A stretch of DNA of 64,000 nt. Source: Nephrotoma appendiculata (Eukaryota > Arthropoda > Insecta > Diptera > Tipulidae). This document shows positions 47,870 to 59,375 of the stretch, piece by piece. Location of the stretch: assembly GCA_947310385.1 (NCBI GenBank), contig OX371224.1, positions 7,583,400-7,647,399 on the forward strand, read 5' to 3'. Position numbers and translations under genes: made by a program. The notes under the pieces were generated by a model that did no database searches, was not told the origin of the DNA, and was given only the letters and a program-made list of their open reading frames with translations. Position 1 is the stretch's first letter; each line of letters opens with the position of its first letter.

Positions 47870-48907
47870 TGAAGGATTATGTGATTTGGCTCATTTGGGT
47901 GAACGGTTATCGAGCCACGAGCGAATCGCGGAGCATTTAGAATCTTTACAGACTTGGCTAAATACAGAAAAGCTTATAAATAATGGTTAAACCATCGACC
48001 ATGAACGTCAAACATGCATTTTTGAACGCATGATTGCAGCTATATTATATTTCGCGGAACACAGTTTAGCCTTTAGAGGAAGTTTTGACGTATTATGTGG
48101 TAAAAATAATGGAAACTTCTTGGGACTAATTGAGCTTAGTGGTAAATTCGACCCAGTCTTAAAAGAACATTTATCAAGAACGACAAATAAAATCAAAAGG
48201 CAAAGTTCGACAAAAAATTGTAGCTTCCATAAAAAAGGCGAAATATTATTCCATAATACTATATTGTACTCCTGATGTTATCCATTAGGAGCAGCTCTCG
48301 GTAATTCTTCGCTTCGTGGATATTAATGAATTGGCTATGGAGATTAAAGAAAGTTTTCTAACATTCGAGGTGGTTGAAGAAATAACCGGACCGGTTTGAT
48401 TGTGCAGCTGGCGATGACGCTAAGAAACGATTTAATCATTCAAATCATATGAAAAGCACAACAATATATTTGGATTTTTGTATAATGTAGAGAAATTAAA
48501 AAGTATGAACGAATTAGACATTTCTAGTAATTGCAAAAATTAACATGATGTAGTCGAAGGAAATTTTCATCCGGATGATTTAATTCAGGATTTGTTGCTC
48601 TTTACAAATATTGTCTCAGAAAAATCTACTTGTTTAGAAGTTCTACGGTACATCCTTTCTACAATTTATCTGTTTAACAACCCCGATTACTGTTGCATCA
48701 GCTGAAAGATCCTTTCCAAAATTGAAAATTTCTAAAAATTCAACTGCGCTCCACCATTAGTCAAGAAAGATTTACATCACTACCAATTTTGTCACTAGAA
48801 AAAATGAAACAGCAAAAAATATCGACTTCGCCGATGTCATTTTTGAGTTTGCTTCAAAAAGAGCAAGAGGACATGCCGCAGTATCGCTCTCCTTGGCCCA
48901 TAAATGA
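47870..48907 (+). pseudogene. hAT transposase remnant (TTF/ZMYM-like)
   Basis: On the plus strand, FERMIAAILYFAEHSLAFRG and then KNNGNFLGLIELSGKFDPVL (48022-48165) match the central part of hAT-like proteins of the zinc-finger MYM/TTF type. LGAALGNSS and further scattered pieces follow. Near 48690-48770, TVASAERSF(P/S)KLK and LRSTISQERFTSLPILSLEK form the hAT C-terminal dimerisation domain, and an FASKRARGH tail ends at a TGA (48905-48907). Many stops and frameshifts are present. It lies opposite in orientation to the mariner that contains it. The left limit is uncertain. Confidence 0.75.
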
Positions 48908-49638
48908 TCTTTTTTTCTCCAGAGTAATTTGATCAATTGGACCTGGTAACGTTCAGCTGTAAAAGTTTGACCAGGCTAAAGAAGCTTGTAGCAAATGACT
49001 CCTTTCCATTTGACCAGACAAACTGTAATACTTTTTTGGCATTAATATCATTTTTGCAAATGATGTTGATGCCTGGCCTGGACCAACCCAATTTTCGGTT
49101 TTTGTTTTCTTCGCTCAGTTTATGAGGAACCCATTTTCCTTCCTTCTGTATTTTTCCCATTGCATGCAATCAGAGTGATATTGCGTATGGTGAGTAACTG
49201 TTAACTGTTTTGCAAGCTCTTTTTGAGTTTGACACGAATTTTCATCCAGTAACACCTTAAGTTAATCGTCTTCAAATTATTTTACTGCACATGACTTGCA
49301 AAATACTTTTTTACTGTTGAATGAGTCACATAATGTTCACTCAATGTTGAACTAATCAATTCCATAGCTTTAGAAGCATTTTTTTCATAACATTTTATTG
49401 ACATCCATCATTAATTTTAAAATGCACACGGAACTACAGCTTGTAAATGACTGAAACTGTGCCATAAAAACAGCAATGACAAGCTATATATATACCCAAA
49501 ATGGCGGGTGATTTGCATGAGTTCAAGCATATTTTATTGCAACCAACTTCAGAGCCGAGTTTCTACTTGCGCACCTTATAATTATAACAAGATTTTTATA
49601 TTTGGTTTTTTAACTAGTTTTTGTGTTGCACATCAGGC

Positions 49639-50235
49639 TTAATATGTTTTTGTTTCTAAAGGAATTGTCTTATAGACATCTTCTACAACTTGTAGTAGAT
49701 ACTGCTTGTATTCCTCGTGATGCGTTAAAATCGCGTTATAATTTTTAATGAGCCCAATTCCTCTTTCAGCAACATTATTTACTAATTGAAATTTTCTTAC
49801 AATTTCGTACATTTTTATATGTTCCATGTCATCCTTCCATAGGATGTTTTTTTAATAAAATTTGGAATAGTCCTAAACAAAATTTCAAAAAACTGCTTTG
49901 TATTTCTTGGCACAAAATCTTCTATTTGGCATATTCCATATTCTCAGGTATGGCCACTTTCTTCAAATGTAAAGCTTTAAATTGTTTTTCTTCTTCTAAC
50001 TATTGAACCATAACCGTTCTTTTGTGGCTGTATAGATCCTCATCGAAAATGAAAGAGCTATTAGAATACCACATAAATACTATAAATGGTTTGAAAAACT
50101 TTTCAAGCTCCGTTGGTAGATTTAAATCATTTCTTGGGGCTGAAGTTGGGTTCGTATATGTAAACTATTTTGGCAAATAAATTTTAATACAATAGATCTT
50201 AAAATCACGCAGCGCTTTGGATTCGTGTACTGAAA
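49639..50235 (-). pseudogene. Remnant of an unclassified mobile-element-like arthropod protein
   Basis: On the minus strand the frames give FTYTNPTSAPRNDLNLPTEL and FIVFMWYSNSSFIFDEDLYS at 50150-50030, LHLKKVAIPENMEY near 49950, and NNVAERGIGLIKNYNAILT followed by a YLLQVVEDVYKTI block (49780-49660). This spelling, with VN(D/N)xAERGxxLI then an LLQVV block, resembles a C-terminal region I know from uncharacterised repeated proteins in insect and arachnid genomes, but I cannot name the family. Stops and frameshifts break it. It starts 60 bp from the mariner end at 49578. Function unknown. Confidence 0.45.
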
Positions 50236-50448
50236 AAAGAAATAAAAAATAATTTAATTGAACCTGCGACGGAGTTTTAACTGGTTTCGAAGCAAATATA
50301 TTTTCATGCTTTAAATAATTTTTTACATCCGCATAGTGCTCTACTGACGGTATCTGAAATGTAAGTGGTTCTTTTTATAAAAACTATTTTTAATCATCTC
50401 GTCAATTATGTATTTTTCCAAGTTGATCATTTATAAAGGTAATAATTT

Positions 50449-50848
50449 ATGATCTTTCATTCACCACAAAAAACTCCAATTGATTTGCCATATCTTAATA
50501 TAAATAACGTTGTAGTTGATAGAGTTGAATATTTCAAATACTTAGGAGTGACTTTTGATACGCACATGTCTTGGAGTGAACACATTAAATCCGTTTGTAC
50601 TAAAATGGCTCCTTTAGTAGGATTGGTAAGGAAACTCTCGTATTTTGTGCCTAGTTTTGTATTGAGACTGATGTACTTTGCATTTATTCATCCCAGAATT
50701 CTTTATGGAATTATTGTTTACGGAACGGCAAGTTGGAGCAGGTTAAAACCTCTTCAAATCATGCAAAACAAAAGTGTGAAAGCTTTCTTGAAGCTCCCTT
50801 TTCGAGAATCATCATTGTATTTATATGAAATTGAATCCAAAGGAATGA

Positions 50849-50912
<64 letters not shown>

Positions 50913-51009
50913 TCATTCCATTATATTTCAGAATATATTATATATATATAATATAATATATGTATATGTTCAAAATGTTGGTCGAAATTTTCTCACAAAT
51001 TTACTTTGA
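50449..51009 (+). pseudogene. Non-LTR RT C-terminal fragment with (TA)n insertion
   Basis: About 125 residues (50449-50830) match the RT thumb and connection region of Jockey/CR1-like elements: MIFHSPQKTP, VEYFKYLGVTFDTHMSWSEH, LRLMYFAFIHPRILYGIIVY and LQIMQNKSVKAFLKLP. The frame is uninterrupted until it runs into a 60-bp TA repeat at 50851, after which the translation is meaningless. The palm domain with the FADD box is missing upstream. It differs from the copy at 22391-24935. Confidence 0.75.
50842..50919. repeat. (TA)30 tract flanked by inverted GGAATGACC
   Basis: The run of TA from 50851 to 50910 is bounded by GGAATGACC at 50842-50850 and its exact complement GGTCATTCC at 50911-50919, making the whole 78 bp palindromic. 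It interrupts the RT frame. This is either a tiny hairpin element or a microsatellite expansion at a palindrome. Confidence 0.85.
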
Positions 51010-54000
51010 TATCTATAGAAATTGATCTTTATATAAAAACAACTCAATTTTCACCCTATTTTATAAATAACCTGGCAACAACTTTACTAACAAGCAACCG
51101 TTGCCTGGGTCAGTACCAATTTGAGGGACCGCATGGATGTATAAAAATATGTGAAAAATTAAAAAATACGATATTATCTCTCCCCCCCCTGCCTCGCCGG
51201 GATTTTAGTATGCGCCTTATCCAGTCGTAGTATTCATCACCCAGCAGCCCTGGGCTCTGGCCGACTATTTAATTCATTAATCTGAAATAAAAAACTGATT
51301 ATGTAACCTTAGAAATAAGGCAGCCAAATTCCTTATTGGGATGTAGTGGCAGCAAAATAAAAACTTGAGCGATTCATTCTTTTCTAAACAAATTGTATTA
51401 AATCCATGCATATTTTCTATAATCAGATGAAAACTGCAAATAACAATACCATATTTCTTACAAGATTTATGTAAATTTTGGTATCGCGATTGTCGTTTTC
51501 CCCTCCCCTCAAAAAATTAGTAACTATACGAATACAATAAATTTTCAAGTCAAACGTTGCTATACTCACCTTACTTTTCCCACCTGCGCCACGCCATTAT
51601 ATTAATAGGGAGAAACATTTTGGATCGTTGGGAAATACAAACTGCACAAGTAAAAACATGAAGAGGTAAAATTAGCTTTGGCAGTTTTAGAAAAATAAAA
51701 TCATCAGCAACAAGTAGTGTTTACGTTCGGATTTCCTCTATACATACAACATTTAGTTTTTCCTTTTTTCGATATCGGTGTTGTTGGTGATGTTTCTTCT
51801 ATAAAGTTTTGTCGGTTTCGTTGGTTTGAAAATTGAAACAAAAGTTTTTCATTTTGTTTCATTTCTTTGTTTTTGTGTGAAAACCACTTGATGAATTACA
51901 TTCCTTACGTATTATCCAGTTATTGTTTTAATTAAATTCTTTCATTTCATTGAAGAGTTTTTTTTTAATTTCTTAATAATTAAATTGTTATTTACGTTTT
52001 AATGAAATGAGATTAAATCTAGTGATGATGGTAATTTATTGTATAAGAGAAACATTTTTGTGTATAATGGGTGAAAGTTTATACAGTCTCGGTAAAGCTT
52101 TTAGTAAAATTATTAATCAGGTAAAGTGTTTCATGGTGTCGTTAATAATTTGTTTGTGTCGTTGTTCGAGTTCATTCACGGAAATTATAACGAATAGCGT
52201 CGCGTATCTTTGTATAAAATAAACGGGGGCACGTAGATGTAGAACACCAATCAAAATAAGAAAAGTGATTAATAGCATACGAATTGATAACGGAACCTAA
52301 TTAATTTGATTTTCATCTATTAGAATTTGGGTATTGTTTTTTTGTTTGTTTGTTTGTAGTCATTATACGCTTTCGAGAATATAAAGGAAGAATTCTGTTC
52401 TTGTTGTTTTCCCTACCTACCTAGCATTTTATTTTATTTAGAACAGCAACATATCTTGTATTTATGTATATAACAAAAAAAAAAAAAATATTTCGCATGT
52501 TATGTTGATTTTAGAATTTTTCCTACTTTTTCAACTTATTCTTCATCATCATCATCATCGTATGAACATCATCGTTCGTTTTCAGTTCATTTTCATTTTC
52601 TTTTTGAATATTATATTTATACATATTTTATTTGAGTTTTTTTTTTTCATTTTTTCCTGGATGTACAGTACATATGATTTTAGGTTAATGTAAAGTTGTT
52701 ATTTTCCATTCGCTTTGAATCCTGGCAAACATACAAACATACATACGAGTATCTAAACAGTGCATATACCTATGTACATATATACAGACATTTCTGTCGC
52801 TTTTTGTTTTTTTATTTAAAACAGCATAAATATAAAAGAAGGCAGCATAACACAATACATGTTACAGAAAACAGAGTTGAACAAAAAAAAAAATCGGAGG
52901 AAATTCTAAAAACCCGAAAAACAACAAAACCAAGATGAGAATTGAATATAGAGATAATATCCCTTCAAGCTGTGAAAATTTATAAACATATCCTTTATTT
53001 TGTTGTTCATTTTAATTTTTTTCATTTTTATCAACCATTTTTCCAGTATCATGAAAATTTTTGTTTTCTTCATTGTTTCCCATTTTGTTATTTGAATTTT
53101 GTGTGTTTGAAATATACAAAAATAAATAAATAACGAAAATAATCTATTTATTTATTTACAAAACTTATTATTATTATTATTTTTATTTTTTGTTTAAATA
53201 AAGAAAATCTCTAGCAACTCTAATATCTCGTATGTCTATACAAGCACATAGAGTACACAGAGACGTACAGTGCATGAATTTGAAGTAATTGCTACTCAGT
53301 ATTTTATTGAAAATTTAAAATTCATGTTGAATGAAAGTTTCTTGTTTGGGTTTGGTTTTGATATTATGGATATGGAAATTGATGTTTGGAAAATTGCATT
53401 GTGGTAAAGTAAAATTGTTACTTCTTTCGAGGATATGGTATACCTCATATTAGGTTAACAATTTTCTATTTGAGTTGTATCATAGACTAGCACAATGAGA
53501 TCTGACATTAAATAACAAAAAGTATGACAAGGAGTATATCATTCTGTGTATCAAGTTGTATAGTATAATAGTTGTTCTTAAATCAATAAAATGAAAAAAA
53601 TAATAAATTTACTCCGGTATTATACACTGTGCTCGTGTGTAGCTGTCAAACACAAACGAACCAAAAAATTCAATGATTTCTAATCAACAGGTTACTCTGC
53701 TATACATAACAATAACCCTAGACAATATTATTTACTACACCGCGAAAAATCATTCGTATTTAAAGCACATACGTATATAGAGTCTGTGTAGCATAATAAT
53801 GATTAAAAACTGTTGGAAATGTATACAGCAGAAAAAATCAGGAAAAGCACATTTCCCGCTATTTATGCTCACATAAATTAAAAAATGATTTAATATATGC
53901 ACATATTTTATACTAAATACGGTTACGTTTTTTTCTGCTATATTCAAACTAATAAATTTTCATAATGTTGCATCATAAAATATATATGCATACTTTGTCT

Positions 54001-54380
54001 TTTTTATGTAGCAGCAACAACGTACCGTAAACAACATTAAATTGTGCTTTCGAATCCGCGTTGATTCACATTACCTCTAATATACTCGTGCTGTGTATCT
54101 ATATGTTGCTCTATACATAATATAATGTAACACTATATTTGGTAACACGTAATATTTACAGTGCAACCTGCAAAAAGATAATGATGTATAATTGATAAAT
54201 TGATGCTTCGTGCTTATGCAAAACTCCATTACGAATAATGCACTATAGTTAATGTGACATTACGTTGGAGACAGCACCTTATTTTGCCATCGTTTATAGA
54301 ATTTGAGAACGAGACGATCGAGACACATTTATCTCGAATAAAAGGGTTCTAATTTTTGCAGCGATTAAATTGCACGGTGC
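51010..54380. other. AT-rich non-coding DNA with simple repeats
   Basis: No gene is recognised. A C-run (ctcccccccctgcc) is near 51180 and a short (CAT)n run at 52541-52560. Several short ORFs at 52500-53130 are rich in Phe, His and Ile from AT-rich sequence and show no family motif. It could be intron or UTR of a host gene outside the window. Confidence 0.45.
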
Positions 54381-54389
54381 TTGAAAATA

Positions 54390-55900
54390 TGTTCGTCGAC
54401 CTCATCCACAACAATACGCAGCTGGCCAATTCACTAAAACTGGATTATCTCTTGATGTAACTTTTGAATGTTTCGAGCTATGTCCGTATTGGAAATCGAA
54501 TGGGAGATGATTTCCATGACTCGAGGCAACTCTTATTTGTGACAGCCACTCAAAGAGGTTTCGTTATCATTGCATTCGTAGCACACACGATCTCATCGCA
54601 AACCTGGCTATCAGCTCTTTCACTTGTATCTATACGTGTCAAGTTTGCGTCGGAAATCGAAGGTTCCAGTATAATCAATAGAATAAAGCAAACTCGAACA
54701 CAAGTCCAATCTCCTACCAACCACTTTAGTTAAGCTTGCAAACCCACTTTGGGACGCGTATGTAATAGAAGACATTACACGATACAATTGTACATTAAAG
54801 TTCATTCCCAACTTGTCATCCGGCGAGTCGTCATCATATTATGTCGAACTATCTTCACTCAATCAAGTCAACCGTGTCCCATCGCTATATTGACGAATGT
54901 GCTGCTCATTTTACTGCAATCGCTTACTAATAAAAATTTTCTAGCTCGATATCTGTTTGATTCTGGATCTCAGCTTAGTTTCATCTCGGGAAGCATTGCA
55001 AATCGCGTCGGATTAACAAAAAATCCATTCACTGTCACGATCGTAGACGAATCTATGTCAGTGAGGCATCGATGCCGCGTTCAATTATTTGGATTTCGAA
55101 TCGTTTCAACAACTTCTGTTTCTTCTTTCATCGTGTTCTCAATCAATCGAAACGCATCAATTATCACACTTGGATCATTTTGAACTTGTCGATCCTAATT
55201 ATTATCGTCCAACCAAGATATACATTCTACTCGGAGATGATGTCATTAGCATGCTACAAAATAATTGTTGTGGTAAGCTGGAACGCAAGGCAATCAATCA
55301 ACTTACGAGCTTCACGGTGACTCTTCAGAATTTTTTTTTATATTCGTAACAATTTCATGCAGGACTATTTGGAATTTAGAAATAAGGAAGATGAGTTTTG
55401 GATGCGTTGCATAAAGCTTGATGTATCGCATAGTGAAACGCTCAGTATTGGGTCCAAGCTTCAACATAGCATTTTCGAAATACTAACTCGATTTCACGAA
55501 CAAAAATTTGTTTCTTTGCAAACATCAAGCAAATGTACCGATAGAATCGGATGAAATCCGTGGCCAAAGGACTATAAACGAAACGTATAGGTGTTGATTT
55601 GGCACAATAGTTACGATACATCGAGTGGTCCCGTTCCTGAAAAATATTGGACTGCATTGGTCTACCTCGGTCGATTGTTTCGAATTTACCATCACCTCAC
55701 CCTCGGAATATTGTCACAGTCATCGAAGATACATCATCTCGGCTCGAAAACCCACACGCCGCAGTGGTATATTATCGTACAACGTCAACCGACCCAAACG
55801 ATATTTTTATGGTTTTGCGAACTATTTGCGTTATGATGAGCATCCTAATTTTAGTATATTTAAATCGACCTTATCGTCTTGTAAACAGAAATTTATATTT
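54390..55900 (+). pseudogene. Bel/Pao LTR retrotransposon remnant
   Basis: The clearest part is the protease: LTNVLLILLQ followed by RYLFDSGSQLSFISGSIANR at about 54945-55010, with the DSG catalytic triplet typical of Bel/Pao, where this box is a DSGSQ. Then, in another frame, LSHLDHFELVDPNYYRPTKI and YILLGDDVISML (about 55160-55255) match the end of the Bel protease domain (LADPxFxxPxxID.LLGADV). Upstream to about 54390 are gag-like fragments without a clear zinc knuckle, and downstream fragments to about 55900 may be early pol. Many stops and frameshifts; no LTRs found. Confidence 0.7.
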
Positions 55901-58066
55901 TTTATCCCATAACGTTCTAAACACATATGTTTCCATCTCTTTTATAAATTCTTCAATTTTTTATATAACTTTCTGCGCTGAAAAGTATTTATTTGCTTTA
56001 AAATTACTTAAATTTTCTGCTGGTTCCTAAAAATATCAGCAGGGTTTTGTTATCAAAACTCATTTTTTCTGCTGGAAATTTACTGTTATCGTTCACAGCA
56101 TTTTCGATAGTACAATTTGCCCGGTTTATTTGTGGTGAAACGTAATGAAACGAAATATTACGATGCCTGAAGATACTTCCATCTCTGTTAAATAAAGGAA
56201 ACTAATTTTTAATCAAAATGCTGCGTAAGTCAAAATTGAAATAAATAAAAAAGTATGGGGGAGGAGGAACAATTTTTACGAGCTCTTGGGTAGAGCAACC
56301 GTAAAAGCATATTAAAGCTAAATTTGATATTAATGAAGGCATTTATATAAAAAGGTAACACTTATACAGTCGAAAGAAAAGGTGCTTATTAAAAAATAAA
56401 ATCTTATTTAATTTACTGATCATTTGAATTTATAGCAAACATGTTGTGTTTCAAAATATATTATTAACATCAAAAAAAGTTCCTCGCCATATACTTTTAT
56501 GAAACTCAGCTTCAATACAGGCACCTGGGTTGTTTTTATTTTAACTAGTGTGTAGTTGAAGTACCACCTGAAGTATAAAATCGTTTTTGTTGTATACTCG
56601 TTGATTTAAGATTTAACAAATTGGTAATGGCTTTAAAGTCGAGTCTGAAACCGTAGCGGCCACTGTGAAGCCCTGATTTCCTGTGGTAACATTCCTCATC
56701 CATTTCCTGTGGTAATATTCCTCCGTAAATATCATATTGGGTATAGGCATTTATTTGTGTTGTGCATAGCCATCTTCTTAGTTCGACGAATGATCGACGA
56801 TTTTTTGTTTTTTGCTTTTCAAATGGTAGTTTCCTTATGCTCCAAATATCCTATTTGGGTTTCTGCTGTGAAGAGCTAAAATTGCTTTGGATTTAACTTT
56901 AATTCGGAAAATGTTCTTTGCTCCGAAAACTTCTTAAAAATTCTTCATACGTTCTCCAAAATTTTTTCAAAAGATAGTGATATCATTCCAATGATTCCAA
57001 TATACAAGGCACGCTTTATAATGTAAGCCTGTAAGCTGGTAATTTATGTCGACAAAAACCATATCAACATTTCTGTTGCGATGTCAATTCTATGTTTGGT
57101 TTTTCCAATATTTCCCGATATTCTACCGTAAATAGACAAATACCGTTCAATAAATTACCGTTCAAATACAACGATTATCCCTTTTTCAATTTAACTTATC
57201 TGAGGGATTTAACGGTTTAATTTAAATTCTATCGTCATCCTTTGGTCTGGACTAAGACTTTTCCGATCATTGCTTGTCAAATTTTTTGAATCCGTTTCTT
57301 GGCTTTCACGACCCACAACTTGGTTGACCCTAAAGCTCTGCCCAACCTACCCCAAAATATTGCTACTAATTTAATTGGCAGCATCTATCGATGACTAATT
57401 ATATTATCACTTCTCAATTGGTTACTGCATTTGCGACGCCAAGTTAAATTTGCATCTCGACATTATCTCATCGTAGCACTCTCTGCCTAATATCCAACAC
57501 GAACCCATCTATTCTCAAGAGTTCTAAATCCAAAACTTTGAAGTTATTATCCCAATTTCGGTGACAAGTATTTTGATTTTAAAATGAATTTCCCCTTTGT
57601 TGCTTTTTATGTCTTCTCACGAAAAAGGAAACTTTACTGGTCGCTATTTGAAAGTTCTTCTGGATACTCAATGTATGTGTCCGCCGACGAGATATTTGCG
57701 GATAATCGAGTGAATTGTTTTTCTTACGAGCATCGTGCATGTTTTCGGATGGTTTATTCTCTTTAGATTGTTTATTCTCTTTAGCTCTGAAAACGTCATG
57801 AAAGGTAAAAAAAAAGAATTTTATTAATCAATGCAGAAAAGGTAGGTGCATTAATAATTTCAGCTAATAACGTAACGGGTAATAACCAACCCCCTTCTCC
57901 CCAAAGTCTGAGCGATAGCCCATAAATAAAAATGTATAGTGTGATAACAAATTGTGTTTTCTTTCGATTTGCCTGTACCAAAATTACCGGTATTGTTTAA
58001 TTGTTTAAGTTTTGAATCGTTACTTAATAAAACAACCATCGATTACTAACTCACCCTATTAAAGTT
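55901..58066. other. Non-coding DNA, no gene recognised
   Basis: The ORF at 57584-57766 has no recognised family and is followed by a small tandem duplication (ttgtttattctctttag, near 57750-57785). The stretch 57240-57600 is less AT-rich but shows no motif. No exon structure is evident. Confidence 0.45.
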
Positions 58067-58210
58067 AGCCGACTCCAGCCGAAAAATTTCTATGCTGAAT
58101 TTTTATGCTGAAAGTAATTATTTATATTAGAAATTTTTATTTTGTTCCAACTAAAAAGTTAGAACCAACTAAAAAATTTTAAATAAAAAATTTTCATTCG
58201 AAACAATTAA

Positions 58211-58438
58211 CCGTTTGAGTCCCAGGAGGTAATGCAAACGCATTACAAACAACGTAAAACCATTTGTGGTGCAAACGCAAAAAACAAAAATAAACTCCAA
58301 CGCAGATAACAATTGCTTCTTGTATTTGTTAGGGAACGCGATTCTCGTCTATTTCTCATCGCTCCGTCACATTAATTTATTTTATTTTCTCAACATAAAA
58401 TCTCAACAGCACGATCGCTCTACTTGGGACTCAAACGG
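58211..58438. mobile_element. MITE with TTAA target site (piggyBac-like)
   Basis: The inverted ends CCGTTTGAGTCCCA (58211) and TGGGACTCAAACGG (ending 58438) are exact over 14 bp and flanked by TTAA at 58207-58210 and 58439-58442. A TTAA target with ends beginning CC fits piggyBac or Kolobok-type MITEs. Non-coding, 228 bp. Confidence 0.8.
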
Positions 58439-58934
58439 TTAAAACTAATATACCAAACCAAATTTCTGTAAGTGTTGTATTAGATGTATCAGGAGGTAAG
58501 ACGTGCAATGCATCTATAGTGGCATGTTTAGAGAATATTTTAAATGAAGTGTCTTCTAATAATTATCATTTAAAAAATTTCAGCTGAAGTTCCATGATGG
58601 GAGTCCGGGAGGTGTGAGCATCATTAACACCTTTCATTTGAATCTATTTCTAGCCATGCCACTTTAAATGGTTAATTTTTAGAAATTTTAAAATTTTATG
58701 TGTGCGATATATTCAACCGAGTTTTCCCGGACTCCCAATATGAAAAAACCTGCAATTTGTGAAGTTTTGCTTGATATATTGCATCGAGTTTTCTCAGTAA
58801 TAAAATTTTGATTTAATACATTTAATAAAAAAAGTTTAATTTTGAATAATATACGCTAATGAACCGAAATAAACATTTAAAAGGAAATCACTGTAACATT
58901 TAAAGTATTTATCTGCTTTATTGACATTTGTCGG

Positions 58935-59375
58935 TTGGCCATTTATAAAAATCTGAATTACCGACGTTCACAGATAGTGATACACGTTGTTTTGAATCTG
59001 CATTATCGATATATTTTGGCTCATAAATTCAAGTTAGTACAACCGAATCTACATTATCGACGTTTTTCGGCTGATACACCTTACTTGTTACAGCTGAATC
59101 TGTATCATCGACATTTTTTGGCTGGAGCGAGTCGGCTAACGTTAACAGTATTACTAACTTTTATTTTTTGTTGCGTAACTTCTCGAGCACTTTACTTTGA
59201 TAATGCTCGTTGCATCAAAGTGCTTTTCGTGGATAAGATAAGGATCACATTTTCGTACCCGGCACCTAGGTATACAGTCGCGTACGTTTGTACCGTATGG
59301 CATATTTGGTTTCTCGTGATAGATTTTTATTCGTTTATTATTTTCGTTTGTTTAATGTTGGTGTGCTACTTATAA
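58935..59375 (+). repeat. 51-bp tandem repeat within an open reading frame
   Basis: Three units of exactly 51 bp start AATCTRYATYATCGA at about 58999, 59050 and 59101, with a fourth, diverged unit before them (58949). Because 51 bp is 17 codons, the frame stays open and reads NLHYRYILAHKFKLVQP, NLHYRRFSADTPYLLQL, NLYHRHFLAGASRLTLT. The ORF (146 codons) continues into hydrophobic sequence to 59375. A segment similar in inverted orientation (gttagccgactccagccgaaaaa) lies at 58066-58088 and complements the end of the last unit (59112-59143). This suggests that the repeat is part of a terminal-repeat element rather than a gene. A coding role is not shown. Confidence 0.5.

Larger units (their letters stand above)
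46307..49300 (-). pseudogene. Mariner transposase, interrupted
   Basis: The N-terminal block in the region 49290-49100 reads LLDENSCQTQKELAKQLTVT, then HAMGKIQKEGKWVPHKLSEE, the mariner helix-turn-helix and WVPHxL linker. GPGQASTSFAK at about 49090-49055 corresponds to the usual W.DPGQ.ST block. The sequence fails near 48920. After the insertion it resumes with IREAFLKRETL at about 46765, LLLHDNARPHTA (about 46680-46645; second Asp) and YSPDLSPSDYHLFGSM (about 46590-46545; third Asp, DD34D type), then DEYFASKSPSFYCKGI. The C-terminal ORF of 143 codons is open, so the break by insertion may be comparatively recent, although the N-terminal half already has frameshifts. Confidence 0.82.
46307..49578 (-). 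mobile_element. Mariner element split by hAT-derived sequence
   Basis: The terminal repeats TTAGGTGTGCAAGTAG at 46307 and its inverted partner ending CTACTTGCGCACCTTA at 49578 are flanked by TA (46305-46306 and 49579-49580). The transposase runs on the minus strand in two parts: the N-terminal and first catalytic region at about 49290-48925, and the C-terminal region at 46765-46307. Some 2.1 kb of foreign sequence lies between, including hAT transposase and an 8-bp-TSD MITE. The exact junctions of the hAT insertion were not resolved. Confidence 0.8.
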
